The translations under genes and the position numbers were made by a program. The notes beneath the pieces were generated by a model. The model worked only from the letters and a program-made list of their open reading frames with translations, made no database searches and was not told where the DNA came from. 51,452 nucleotides of DNA, taken from assembly GCA_002862205.1 (NCBI GenBank), contig PKCN01000131.1:1-51452 (forward strand), written 5' to 3'. Below, in pieces: positions 36,443 to 44,910 of this stretch (position 1 is the first letter of the stretch; each line of letters starts with the position of its first letter). Source of the DNA: Planctomycetaceae bacterium. GTDB lineage: Bacteria; Planctomycetota; Planctomycetia; Pirellulales; Pirellulaceae.

Positions 36443-37768
36443 TTAGTTCGTGTTTGTAGATCTTTCGACTTTGCGAAATTCCGGTTTTGTGTCGCGCAGG
36501 ATTTCAAGCATGGCTTTTCGTGTCTCTGACGACAAGTGTTGATACGCTTCACGGGTATCCTTGCCGGTCAGCACGGCGACGAGTTTTTGAAGAATCTTGG
36601 TGCGGACCAGCGTTGGCAGTCCATCAAACGCATCGGAATGAATCAGATAACTGCATGGGTAACGGAACAAGCGGGTCTGCAGATCAAAGTCACGCAGTGA
36701 TCGTCCACGCTGATCCCGCTTGCCAATCTTTTCAAAGTACGCGGTGAATTGTGATGAGCCGATGATTCGGTCGGTGAGCTTGAATTCGTCACACATTAAA
36801 AGATGCTGCAGCACTCGCTCAGCAGCCGTGTTGATCCGGCGCCGCGCTGTTTCACTCAGGTGATCAGGGGCACGTTCAAGCAGTTCATTCATCTGCTTTG
36901 CCTGATGAACTGCCTGCCGTGTTTCGTAGTTTGCCGCGGCGATCGCATTGTGCATCTGGCTTTGATGCTGCAAAACCATCAGGGCAACAATGTCGCTGTG
37001 TGGACTCAGGAATTGACCCGTTTCGATGAATCGATCCAGAGCATTGCAGTTGGCGCCAGTTTCCCGGTCAAAGGCAGTCGTGTCATCGTTGCACGTGCTG
37101 TTGCCCATGTGACGCATGTTGCCATGCGTGCCCGTGACGTACCAGCCTCCCCAGCGTTCCTGGAAAGGGCTCGTTGAATCAGTCAGATGCGTGCCACGGC
37201 CATATCTGGGTTGACCCCGTTCGTCCGGAAAAACACTACGCATTAGATAACCGGGGACATTTTGTGTGCGGCCAGTCGCGTGGCAGGCCAAGCAGTTTCC
37301 TCGATCCCTGATGAACGCTGGCTGTTCCTGTTTCTGCTGGGACATCGTGTAGAACGTGGCTCCCTGCTGGGGACCCGTCGCTGCCAGTTCCAGAACGTCA
37401 CCCTCCTGACAAAATCCAATGTAGACATCGTCGCTGAAATAAAGTGCCCGGGGAGTGCGTGGTGAGATTCGTTGCAGTTGCAGGCTGGTTTTCGAAAAAA
37501 CAAGAGTCTGTGAACTGAGCGGAACATCGAGAGCCTTCAACAGCGATCTCAAATAGCCAAAGTCTTTTTCGTGTTGTAATTCGACGTCACCCGTTTGAAC
37601 TTTGACGGCGAGTTGCGAGATGGGATCCAGTGTCTCCGCATTGTGATAGTCGATCGGAGGACGTTCAAAACTTGGGTTTTGAGAAAACGTTTTTGAGCTT
37701 GCACTCAGGGCGACCAGCATCAAACTGATGTGAGCGAAAATCATCGGCACGGATTGAGTTTTGCTCAT
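36443..37768 (-). CDS. Exported CxxCH (monoheme cytochrome-like) protein
   Basis: 441 aa with an N-terminal signal (residues 9-30, SVPMIFAHISLMLVALSASS). A single heme-binding motif CLACH (159-163) is followed by RTQNVPGYLMRSVFPDERGQ and a segment with GGWYVTGTHGNMRHMGN, conserved-looking and possibly supplying a distal Met or His ligand. The C-terminal third is helical and charged. I recognise the general type of planctomycete cytochrome-like exported protein but cannot name a family. No redox partner is adjacent. Confidence 0.65.
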   Translation of the reverse strand: MSKTQSVPMIFAHISLMLVALSASSKTFSQNPSFERPPIDYHNAETLDPISQLAVKVQTGDVELQHEKDFGYLRSLLKALDVPLSSQTLVFSKTSLQLQRISPRTPRALYFSDDVYIGFCQEGDVLELAATGPQQGATFYTMSQQKQEQPAFIRDRGNCLACHATGRTQNVPGYLMRSVFPDERGQPRYGRGTHLTDSTSPFQERWGGWYVTGTHGNMRHMGNSTCNDDTTAFDRETGANCNALDRFIETGQFLSPHSDIVALMVLQHQSQMHNAIAAANYETRQAVHQAKQMNELLERAPDHLSETARRRINTAAERVLQHLLMCDEFKLTDRIIGSSQFTAYFEKIGKRDQRGRSLRDFDLQTRLFRYPCSYLIHSDAFDGLPTLVRTKILQKLVAVLTGKDTREAYQHLSSETRKAMLEILRDTKPEFRKVERSTNTN

Positions 37769-38190
37769 GCTTGTTTCGCAATGTAGCCAGAATGAAAGGC
37801 CTGCACTGCCTGATGGATTGCGTGTCCAAAAGGCATCAATGCGTCGACGGAGGGCACTGACGCTCTTTCAACCCTAACTTCTTTTGGTGACCGGCGTCTC
37901 GGGATTAATCGTGAAAAAAGTCGGTTTGGTCAATTTGCCTCCGTGTGCAGTAGTTGCGAGGGAATCGCGTGTGCAATAGCTTCGGGTCTGGTTTCTCGTC
38001 TTGGGGCGGCAGGCGTTTCTCGCCGTGGATCGGATTCTTGGATCGGATTCTTGGATCGGATTCGATTCATTGACTCGTGCTTGACAATCACGCGGCGATG
38101 GAAAAATTGCCTGAAGTTGGATGGTTAATATTGGCGTTTTGTGTTGCCGTCAACGGTTTGCCTGTCCTGTTGCTGTGAAAGTAATGATCT
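37769..38190. other. Divergent intergenic region
   Basis: 422 bases between the CxxCH protein gene and the TrmK-like gene. It contains a 13-bp repeat at 38026-38063 and otherwise nothing I can name. It must hold promoters in both directions. Confidence 0.4.
38026..38063. repeat. 13-bp tandem repeat, nearly three copies
   Basis: TGGATCGGATTCT at 38026-38038 and 38039-38051, then 12 of 13 bases at 38052-38063. Confidence 0.9.
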
Positions 38191-38853
38191 GTGCCGCATC
38201 TTGATGAACGATTGAAAAAGGTTGCTCAGCAAATCCGTGTGAAAACTCATGCGGATATCGGTTCTGATCATGCCCACTTGCTTGTGGCTCTGCTGCGTAG
38301 TGGACGGATCACCAAGGGGATCGCGATTGAAAACAAACAGCAACCGCTGCTTCATTCCCAGAGTGCTCTGCGTGATCTGAATGCGGAGTCGCGTCTTGCC
38401 GATGGGCTTGACGGTCTCGCGGTGGGGGAAGTGGATAGCCTGAGCATTTGTGGGATGGGTGCGGAAAGTATCGTGTCGATTCTTGACAGTCGTCCTGAGC
38501 GAATTCCGGACCTGGTTGTCCTGCAACCCAATCGCCGTGCTGACCTGATTCGAAAATGGGGAATTCGCAGCGGGTATCATCTTGTTGACGAACAGATTGC
38601 CTTTGGGCATTGGCCGTATGTGATTTTGACCTATCGAACATCAGCTCAGGATGTGGATCCCGTCTACCAGCACATTGATCATCAGGCAGATCTGCTGCTG
38701 GGGCCGTGGCTGTTAAAGCGTCGTCAAGCTGAGTTCGTCGACTTGTTGCGTGAGGAGCAGCGTTATTGGCAACAGTTCAAACAGATCAGTGAGGCAAGTC
38801 TTGAACGTCGCAATGCGGTTCAACGTGTTCTGGAACGCTGGGACTTGTTGTGA
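38191..38853 (+). CDS. trmK: TrmK-like tRNA (adenine-N1)-methyltransferase
   Basis: 220 aa starting at GTG 38191; no in-frame ATG lies near. The SAM-binding segment is ADIGSDHAHL (21-30), then IAIENKQQP, SICGMGAESIVSIL and the VVLQPN motif, which together match the TrmK/YqfN family that methylates A22 of tRNA in Firmicutes. The tRNA target in Planctomycetes is unproven. It converges with the DUF3859 gene. Confidence 0.82.
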   Translation: MPHLDERLKKVAQQIRVKTHADIGSDHAHLLVALLRSGRITKGIAIENKQQPLLHSQSALRDLNAESRLADGLDGLAVGEVDSLSICGMGAESIVSILDSRPERIPDLVVLQPNRRADLIRKWGIRSGYHLVDEQIAFGHWPYVILTYRTSAQDVDPVYQHIDHQADLLLGPWLLKRRQAEFVDLLREEQRYWQQFKQISEASLERRNAVQRVLERWDLL

Positions 38854-38925
38854 GTGGTGGCGATTCTGAAGCATTGCTGTGAAAATGTCAGACGTGTTCT
38901 TCCGTTTTCACATTTGCGTTTGGGG

Positions 38926-39321
38926 TCAGGCTTTGGCAGCCAGGAGTTCGAACGTTTTGTCTGCGACGACTTTGCCATCCAATTCCAAAGTCATTTGCCA
39001 GTTTCCCAGTTTGTCGTTGATGGGTTCCCAGATGGTGTCACCGAGATAAAAATCCCAGTCGTTTGTTTTGATGTAGACCGTTCCGTCAAAGGGTGGCCGC
39101 CGTTTGCCTTGGTCATCAAGAATTCCGGGATGATCGATGCAATAATACATCTCCTGATTCTTGCCACCAGTAACGTTGACAATGAATCCGAATTCGACAT
39201 CCACCACGGCCGTAACCTTGGTTGTCACCTCAGAAATTTTTGGCAGTGTACGTGCTGCGGATTCCCACTTCGTGTAGATGCCAAACGTTCGCATGCGTAT
39301 TTCGGGTTTGCGTTTTGCCAT
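38926..39321 (-). CDS. DUF3859-like protein
   Basis: 131 aa from ATG 39321 (MAKRKPEIRMRTFGIYTKWE); the frame is open to 39399 but the extra 26 residues are weak. Small beta-rich protein without signal peptide. FGFIVNVTGGKNQ, HPGILDDQGKRRPPFDG and LGNWQMTLELDGKVVADKTF give an immunoglobulin-like pattern that fits DUF3859 from memory. Function unknown. It is downstream of nothing obvious and ends 72 nt from the convergent trmK. Confidence 0.65.
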   Translation of the reverse strand: MAKRKPEIRMRTFGIYTKWESAARTLPKISEVTTKVTAVVDVEFGFIVNVTGGKNQEMYYCIDHPGILDDQGKRRPPFDGTVYIKTNDWDFYLGDTIWEPINDKLGNWQMTLELDGKVVADKTFELLAAKA

Positions 39322-39420
39322 GAGTTCAGTTTGGTGTTCGGATTGCCACGCATCCATCGGGTTACACAGGATGGTGGCTGACGAAGGGTGTTGAGTCAAT
39401 TTGCGTGAACGCAGTTGAAA

Positions 39421-40713
39421 CTAGTCTTGGATTTGAGGATTGCTTTGAGGGTTTCTGTCAACGCCGAGGGCGTTCTGCCGCTCGCGGCGATACTCGGTCG
39501 GGGTCAGGCCTGTCACACGCCTGAATACGGAAGTCATGTACTCCCCGTGTTCATAGCCCGAACGCTCCGCGATCGCAGCAATGGAAAGCTCCGTTTCAGA
39601 CAGCAGGCGTTTGACGCTGTTGAGCCGTACCCGCTGGATTTCTTCGTGAGGTGTGCGGCCGATCAGTTTTTTGAATCGATGCTCGAGCGAGCGGCGTGAT
39701 AGAGAGAGTGGTTTGAGGACATCGCAGACACGGATGTTGGCGTGGGCATGCCGGCGTATGTATTGTAGAGCCTGCGATATTTCGTGGTCATCGATGGCCA
39801 GGGTATCGGTTGATTCACGAACCATGATTCCCAATGGCTTGGTGAGCAGCGGTGGATCCATCGGAACGCCAGACTCGGAAAACAGTGCCCCGCTCAGGCG
39901 GTTTTCTTCGGGCAGTTTGAGCTGGTTGGTTGAACGCTGGTTGTTGGTTGAGGTTGGCAGTTGGGAATCCATCATTTCATCGAGCAAGCGAGCGGCTTCA
40001 TAGCCGGTGCCATGGGTGTCCTGCACGATGCTACTGAGCGATGGCTCAGCGAGTTCGCAAATCAGATGATCGTTGTCGACTCCGAGAACTGCCACTGCTT
40101 CTGGGACAGCGATTCGTGACTGACGACAGGCATCGAGAACCTGCTGTGCCTGAAAGTCATAGCACGCCATGATGGCGACGGGGCGAGGCAGCGTTTGCAG
40201 CCAATGGCCCAAGCGTGTTTTTTCCTGCTCCCAATCAAACTGAGGGTCGTATCGGTGGGTCGATTGGTACTCAAAAAACTTCCGCTCGGCAGCCAGAGTC
40301 AGTTCGCGATATCGGTCGCGGCGTAAATTGGACCATGCAAAGCCAGGGTCTCCACAGTAAGCGAGATTGTGAAATCCTCTTTCCATGAAATGCTGGACCG
40401 CCAACGCAGCGATTGCCGTGTCGTCGGTGCTGGTCCAGGGAATTCCCTTGACGTGTCGCGTGGCGCTCAAGTCGACAATGGGAACATGCAAATCCCGGAG
40501 TTGGTCGGCGATATCATCGGTTTCGATGCGGGCGATGATCCCGTCACCTCGCCAATTTTTGAGCCAATTGGGGGGAACCGCCCCTCGCTCCTGTTCGGTC
40601 AGAAATACAGACCAGTCGGCTGATTCCTTCACGTAGGCCACCACACCATCGAGCAGGCCACGGCCATGTCCATTGGAGGTTTCGATCAACAAGGCGACGG
40701 AGCGGCGCGGCAT
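39421..40713 (-). CDS. xylR: XylR-type xylose regulator (LacI-like sensor plus AraC DNA-binding domain)
   Basis: 430 aa. The N-terminal 280 residues are a periplasmic-binding-protein-like sensor (SVALLIETSNGHGRGLLDGV, VLGVDNDHLICELAEPSLSS). The C-terminal 110 residues are an AraC-type double helix-turn-helix (NIRVCDVLKPLSLSRRSLEH, IAAIAERSGYEHGEYMTSVF, GLTPTEYRRER). This is the E. coli XylR architecture (392 aa); the extra length is partly a Ser/Thr/Asn/Gln insertion near residues 252-270. It is divergent from xylA across 172 nt, so it most likely activates xylA on xylose binding. Confidence 0.92.
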   Translation of the reverse strand: MPRRSVALLIETSNGHGRGLLDGVVAYVKESADWSVFLTEQERGAVPPNWLKNWRGDGIIARIETDDIADQLRDLHVPIVDLSATRHVKGIPWTSTDDTAIAALAVQHFMERGFHNLAYCGDPGFAWSNLRRDRYRELTLAAERKFFEYQSTHRYDPQFDWEQEKTRLGHWLQTLPRPVAIMACYDFQAQQVLDACRQSRIAVPEAVAVLGVDNDHLICELAEPSLSSIVQDTHGTGYEAARLLDEMMDSQLPTSTNNQRSTNQLKLPEENRLSGALFSESGVPMDPPLLTKPLGIMVRESTDTLAIDDHEISQALQYIRRHAHANIRVCDVLKPLSLSRRSLEHRFKKLIGRTPHEEIQRVRLNSVKRLLSETELSIAAIAERSGYEHGEYMTSVFRRVTGLTPTEYRRERQNALGVDRNPQSNPQIQD

Positions 40714-40885
40714 GAGCTTGCAGGATTTGTTAAATTTCTACGATAGATTGCGCATTCTCTCATGGATTTGGGCTTCAAATCGGCAAGAATGCTGCCTCAC
40801 ATCATTTTACATGGTTGTGGCGGCAAGCTGCAATCGTGCGCAAATCCTCCGAATTCCAACTCCTTGATGGTGGCAGGCAACACTC
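40714..40885. promoter_or_regulatory. xylR/xylA divergent control region
   Basis: 172 bases containing a possible imperfect inverted repeat, GATTGCGCA (40746-40754) and TGCGCAAATC (about 40837-40847), whose arms are about 82 nt apart. These are candidate AraC-type half-sites by position only; the E. coli XylR consensus is not clearly present. Confidence 0.3.
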
Positions 40886-42202
40886 ATGACTGCGTTTCCC
40901 GAAATATCCAAGATCTGTTACGAAGGCCCCGACAGCGACAATCCCCTCGCTTTTCGTTGGTACAACCCTGATGAGGTTGTTGGCGGCAAGACGATGAAAG
41001 AACACCTGCGGTTCACGGTCGTCTATTGGCATACTTTTCGAGGAACAGGTGCTGATCCCTTCGGAAGTCCCACCATGTTGAGGCCTTGGGATGATGGCAC
41101 CGAGTCTGTTGAGAACGCTTGCAATCGAGCTCGGGCAGCATTCGAGTTCTTTGAGAAATTGGACGCACCTTATTATGCCTTTCATGATCGTGATGTCGCC
41201 CCCGAAGGCGCGTCTCTGGCCGAAAGCAATGCCAACTTTGATGCCGTTGCTGCGGTCCTGAAAGAAGAGCAACAGCGGACTGGAGTCAAGCTGTTGTGGG
41301 GCACCGCCAACATGTTCAGTAATCCCCGCTTCATGCATGGTGCAGCGACAACCTGTAATGTTGAGGTTTATGCCTACGCCGCAGCCCAAGTCAAAAAGGC
41401 TTTGGAGGTCACGAATGACCTGGGCGGTGAAAATTACGTGTTCTGGGGTGGGCGTGAAGGTTATCAATGCCTCTACAACACCGATATGAAGCGTGAACTG
41501 GATCATCTCGGACGCTTCTTTCATATGGCTGTCGACTACGCCAGAGAGATCGGCTTCACAGGGCAATTCCTGATCGAGCCGAAGCCAAAAGAACCTACCA
41601 AGCATCAATATGATTCTGATGCCGCTGCCTGTTTGAATTTTCTTCGCGCCTACGATTTGACCGATCACTTCAAACTGAATATCGAAACCAATCATGCGAC
41701 ACTCGCGGGGCATGAGATGATGCACGAGTTGGAGTATGCCGGAATGCAAGGCGCGCTTGGCAGCATCGATGCCAATACGGGTGACCTGTTGCTCGGCTGG
41801 GATACGGACCAGTTCGCAACCGACTATTATCTGACCACGCAAATCATGCTGGTGTTGCTCAAGTACGGGTTGGCACCCGGAGGAGTCAATTTTGACGCCA
41901 AGGTGCGGCGTGAGAGTTTTGAGCCAGTGGATCTTTTTCACGCACACATCGGTAGCATGGATGCGTTTGCCAAGGGGTTGCGCGTCGCCGCAGCCATTGA
42001 GGCCGACAACGCGTTGAGCGATCCGTTGAGTGCTCGCTATGCCAGCTGGGATGGAGAGTTGGGCAAGAAAATCGAGGCCGGTGAAGCTTCTTTTGCTGAG
42101 CTTGAGTCCATCATGCTCGAAAAAGGCGAGGCAGCTGCGAACCAGAGTGGGCGGCAGGAAATGCTGCTGAATGTCTTGAATCGTTACTTGGACCGAGGCT
42201 GA
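40886..42202 (+). CDS. xylA: Xylose isomerase
   Basis: 438 aa, the length of the E. coli-type class II enzyme. It converts D-xylose to D-xylulose in the cytoplasm. Catalytic His/Asp pair in FHDRD (H100, D103). Metal-site segments are [15 protein letters not shown] (about 230), [23 protein letters not shown] and [23 protein letters not shown] and FWGGREGYQ are also typical. No xylB (xylulokinase) is adjacent, so the kinase must be elsewhere. The long open frame on the opposite strand is a codon-usage artefact. Confidence 0.97.
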   Translation: MTAFPEISKICYEGPDSDNPLAFRWYNPDEVVGGKTMKEHLRFTVVYWHTFRGTGADPFGSPTMLRPWDDGTESVENACNRARAAFEFFEKLDAPYYAFHDRDVAPEGASLAESNANFDAVAAVLKEEQQRTGVKLLWGTANMFSNPRFMHGAATTCNVEVYAYAAAQVKKALEVTNDLGGENYVFWGGREGYQCLYNTDMKRELDHLGRFFHMAVDYAREIGFTGQFLIEPKPKEPTKHQYDSDAAACLNFLRAYDLTDHFKLNIETNHATLAGHEMMHELEYAGMQGALGSIDANTGDLLLGWDTDQFATDYYLTTQIMLVLLKYGLAPGGVNFDAKVRRESFEPVDLFHAHIGSMDAFAKGLRVAAAIEADNALSDPLSARYASWDGELGKKIEAGEASFAELESIMLEKGEAAANQSGRQEMLLNVLNRYLDRG

Positions 42203-42407
42203 CACGGAAGCATGCCAGACGGTACCGGATAGCTGAAATTCAGCCGCCGGTGCGTCCTTTGTCCCAATTGCCAAGATTCCGCCGAGTGAGTGGAAAATGG
42301 CAGAAGATGGAGCGATTTTCGATAAGATGGAGGTGCCCTGTGGATCATTGCCGCAGGGCTGCGTTTATGGTGAGGGGGCTCGTTTGCCCCATTCAATGCT
42401 GGTTTTA

Positions 42408-42483
42408 CAGAGTGATTTGGCAGAGTGATTTGGCAGAGTGATTTGGCAGAGTGATTTGGCAGAGTGATTTGGCAGAGTGATTT
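42408..42483. repeat. 13-bp minisatellite, nearly six copies
   Basis: The unit CAGAGTGATTTGG is perfect at 42408, 42421, 42434, 42447 and 42460, with an 11-base sixth copy at 42473-42483. The array ends at the purine-rich RBS (AAAAGGG, 42484-42490) of the in-frame-TGA gene, 15 nt before its ATG. It therefore lies in the promoter or 5' leader. The rest of the 296-bp gap after xylA holds nothing recognised. Confidence 0.97.
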
Positions 42484-42498
42484 AAAAGGGTTTCGTTC

Positions 42499-43587
42499 AT
42501 GATCAGGCGTTTTGCACTCGTTTTCTGTCTCGCAGCACTCAGTGGCTGTGTGATGGCTCAAGGGCCTCGTCCCAGCAACCTTGGTGCCTCCAATCTCGAT
42601 CTGGGTGAATCCGGGATCCAGTGGTACACCACTTGGGAATCTGCCGAAACTGAGGCAAAACGTAGTGGTCGCGCGATCATGTTCGTGGCGGCGGCAACGC
42701 AGTGCCATGGTGTCTCGGGTGTGTTCTGACCGGGCTACACCGCTACGCAGAACGGTCTGTTCGCGTCCCCAGATTTTATTGATGCTTCCCGTGACTTTGT
42801 TTGTGTCCGATTGGAGTCTTACGAGAGTCCTGAGCACCAGCAGTATGTTCGTACCTTCCTTAATGGAAGATTTGAAAATAGCGTCTTCTGCATGCTCGCT
42901 CCGGACGGACAGGAATGGCTGAGTCGTGCCAGTCGTGGTCCACAGCAGGTCTTGGGGCGAAGTGGTGCAACCCAAGCCTTGAGCCGATACGCGTTGATGT
43001 ATCCCGCAAAAGCTGACACCAAAGATGCCCTCGTGCAGGATTTTCATAGCTTTCGTCAGGCGTTGAATGTGGCCTCGGCCGACCAACGAGTCCTTGTCCT
43101 CATCAACGCTCCGGCTAATCAGGAGTCGAAGCTCCGCGAGTCGTTGCGGTCTGTGGCCAACGCAGAAGCCGTGATTGGACGCTTTCACTTCGATTTCGAG
43201 CAGGGGACGCAGTGGAAATCAAAGATCACGGGAACCCGCAACGAGCCAGGAATCGTCTTGATTCATCCAGGCGAATTTGGCTTGAAGGGAAAGGTCTTGA
43301 AGCAACTGCCTCTGACTGCAGGTAGTGAACAGATCATCGCTACCATGCAGCAAGCAAACGCTCAGTTTGCGGCTACAACGGAAAAGAAGGTCTATTCACA
43401 GCATGTGGCCAAAGGGAGCCGCGAGGGAATTTATTTCGAGGGAGCGGTGCCCTATGGCGAAGATCGTGATGGCGACGGTGAAATTGACCGTCGTGGTGGA
43501 GACCGCGGGCGAGGTGGTTTTGGTGGAAGAGGGGCCGGTGGAAGAGACGCCGGTGGAAGAGGGGCAGGTCCGCGTCCAACTCCCTAA
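42499..43587 (+). CDS. Candidate exported selenoprotein, thioredoxin-like, with in-frame TGA at codon 77
   Basis: One frame of 362 residues if TGA 42727-42729 is decoded as selenocysteine. RBS AAAAGGG precedes ATG 42499. A signal peptide (residues 1-20) has a Cys at 17 (LSGC, possible lipobox). A thioredoxin-fold-like start follows: WESAETEAKRSGRAIMFVAA, then C69, then VF-Sec77-PGY. After the TGA the frame stays open with domain-like sequence (FVCVRLESYESPEHQQY, ENSVFCMLAPDG) to TAA 43585. A second domain spans about 175-310. The C-terminus has an EF-hand-like acidic loop (DRDGDGEID) and an Arg/Gly-rich tail. A SECIS-like hairpin lies 3' of the TGA. The alternative is a nonsense mutation of a Cys or Trp codon, but no other lesion is present. 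selA, selB and selD are not in the window. Confidence 0.65.
42745..42766 (+). promoter_or_regulatory. Candidate bacterial SECIS element
   Basis: ACGC (42745-42748) pairs with GCGT (42763-42766) and GAAC (42750-42753) with GTTC (42759-42762). A single A (42749) is bulged on the 5' side, and a 5-nt apical loop reads GGTCT (42754-42758). The loop starts 24 nt after the TGA. Known bacterial SECIS elements sit directly 3' of the UGA, with a G-containing apical loop (GGUC in E. coli fdhF) roughly 16-37 nt away, and this matches. It is coding, so both roles overlap. Confidence 0.6.
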
Positions 43588-43606
43588 TCCCCGCTGTGAG
43601 AGTGAG

Positions 43607-43714
43607 CCAGTACCTCGCAGTAAGCCAGTACCCAGCAGTAAGCCAGTACCCCGCAGTAAGCCAGTACCCCGCAGTAAGCCAGTACCTCGCAGTAAGTCAG
43701 TACCCCGCAGTAGG
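43607..43714. repeat. 18-bp minisatellite, six copies
   Basis: Units CCAGTACCCCGCAGTAAG start at 43607, 43625, 43643, 43661, 43679 and 43697, with one or two substitutions in some copies and a partial seventh. It begins 20 nt after the stop of the TGA-containing gene. In one other frame it would encode a PVPRSK repeat, but no start or RBS supports translation. Confidence 0.95.
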
Positions 43715-44496
43715 CCAGTGCGGATCTATGCTTGGACTCGGCGGCCTTTAGCCTGCCTCAGGCACTCCTCTGGTTTGTGTTGGTGACTACAAGCAGAGTG
43801 TGGCCGAGGATCGATCGTGAGTCGGTTCAGCTGGCTGATTCGAAATGGGATACCGTGGGAGCATCGATTCCCATGCGACAGTCTTGCCCTTCCTCGTCAT
43901 GCGGTCACGCAGGCAGACGTCACGATCAGTCCTGAATTGCCCGTTTTGCTTTGTGAACGGAAGTACCGCTCGGCTACTGCTCCTTGTGGGAAAGGTGCGA
44001 TCGAGGCAAGTGAAAGGAAGGGGGGGCAGTATGCCCCTCACTTGAGATCTTCGCTTTTGGCTTGAAATGCCTCGCCGTAGCCCAGCAGATTTGATCCGCG
44101 AAGAGTATCGAATCGTGTTTCTGTGGGAGGCTTAGGCAACTGCTTTGCTCGAGCAACTGGGGTCAAAGGCCTGCCATGATTGAAAAATTGACATCTTTGG
44201 TGGCGTTACCCGTTGGGATTACGGTTAACCGCTGACCTCGTGTTAGACGGAGAAAAAGGTGGGCGCAGGGTGGTTGTACGAGTAATGTCGTTGGCAGGGA
44301 TTATTTGGGTTGTGGGTACCTCGGGCCGTTCGGTGCGTTTTCGAAGAAGAATCAGGGTGTGTCCAAGCCCTGCGAGGCGGAAAAGTAGGCGAAGGGATTC
44401 GTTTGCCAACTACGGTAATTTCAGGCCTTTAGGTTAACGGGAGGGATGAATTAAACCCATCATCAAATTCCTTAATGGAAACTACATGGAAAATGC
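43715..44496. other. Long stretch without recognised genes
   Basis: About 780 bases after the 18-bp array and before the promoter at 44497. Short frames on both strands lack RBS and family features. I see no tRNA-like cloverleaf, terminator or repeats. An unannotated small RNA cannot be excluded. Confidence 0.4.
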
Positions 44497-44525
44497 TTGA
44501 CGGGCTTGGATCAGTGACCTATACC
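44497..44525 (+). promoter_or_regulatory. Sigma70-type promoter for the lipoprotein-DUF1559 unit
   Basis: TTGACG (44497-44502), a 17-bp spacer and TATACC (44520-44525) are close to the bacterial consensus with ideal spacing. Transcription would start near 44532, giving a leader of about 90 nt that contains a small hairpin (GGGACC 44555-44560 with GGTCCC 44565-44570). Confidence 0.55.
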
Positions 44526-44624
44526 AGCTAATTAATTATTTTTACCCCCTTTTCGGGACCGCACGGTCCCCTTCCCAGTCGTGATCCATGCACGACACCG
44601 ACTACACCTGAAGGATTTTTTTTA

Positions 44625-44840
44625 ATGCTTGATTCCAAATTCGTGCGTCGTCTTGTTTTGTCTCTGAGCTTGGTTTCAGCAGCTTTTCTGACGAGTGGGT
44701 GTGGTGGTAATGAGGAAAATTCCGTCGTGGGTGGCCAACTCACCCCCGAGCAGGAGGCAGATGCAAACAACGTCGCCATGCCTACTGCTCCAGGCGAAGC
44801 TGGTGGGACTGCTCCGGCGGCACCAGCGCCACCAAAGTAG
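44625..44840 (+). CDS. Small lipoprotein
   Basis: 71 aa. Basic N-terminus, hydrophobic stretch, and lipobox LTSGC with acylated Cys26, so lipid-anchored and mature at about 46 residues. The mature part is short, acidic then Pro/Ala-rich (PAAPAPPK end), and looks disordered. GAAGGA lies about 10 nt upstream of the ATG. Small lipoproteins of this kind commonly precede DUF1559 genes in Planctomycetes. It may help anchor or assemble the pseudopilin (inference). Confidence 0.8.
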   Translation: MLDSKFVRRLVLSLSLVSAAFLTSGCGGNEENSVVGGQLTPEQEADANNVAMPTAPGEAGGTAPAAPAPPK

Positions 44841-44850
44841 ATATCCTTTG

Positions 44851-44873
44851 TCGGCATCCGTTTGCCGATTTTT
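44851..44873 (+). terminator. Weak intrinsic terminator or attenuator
   Basis: TCGGCA (44851-44856) pairs with TGCCGA (44863-44868) around a TCCGTT loop, followed by T5. It lies between the lipoprotein and DUF1559 genes, so it may reduce expression of the second gene or end a short transcript. Confidence 0.45.
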
Positions 44874-44910
44874 GTTTTCGTTTTTGTTTCATTATTAATG
44901 AGGATTTAGT

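Noticed and set aside
40802-42274. 490-codon open frame on the minus strand across the whole of xylA
   Set aside because: xylA is unmistakable on the plus strand; the antisense frame is open because of the gene's codon usage. Its product has no family features or RBS.
42499-42729. Independent 76-aa gene ending at the TGA
   Set aside because: It would end inside a thioredoxin-like fold, and the same frame continues in fitting sequence. Two separate genes would need a second start; the next one (TTG 42811) has no RBS and begins mid-domain.
42184-43188. 334-codon minus-strand frame over the 13-bp repeats and the TGA gene
   Set aside because: It translates the minisatellite and lies antisense to a domain-like protein; no RBS or recognisable domain. 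It is not an alternative explanation for the plus-strand gene.
42408-43714. CRISPR-like array
   Set aside because: Repeats are directly adjacent with no spacers and units are only 13 and 18 bp; no cas genes.
43325-43786. Frame encoding a PVPRSK repeat protein
   Set aside because: It overlaps the 3' end of the TGA gene in another frame, then runs through the 18-bp array. No start signal; the peptide repeat follows automatically from an 18-bp unit.
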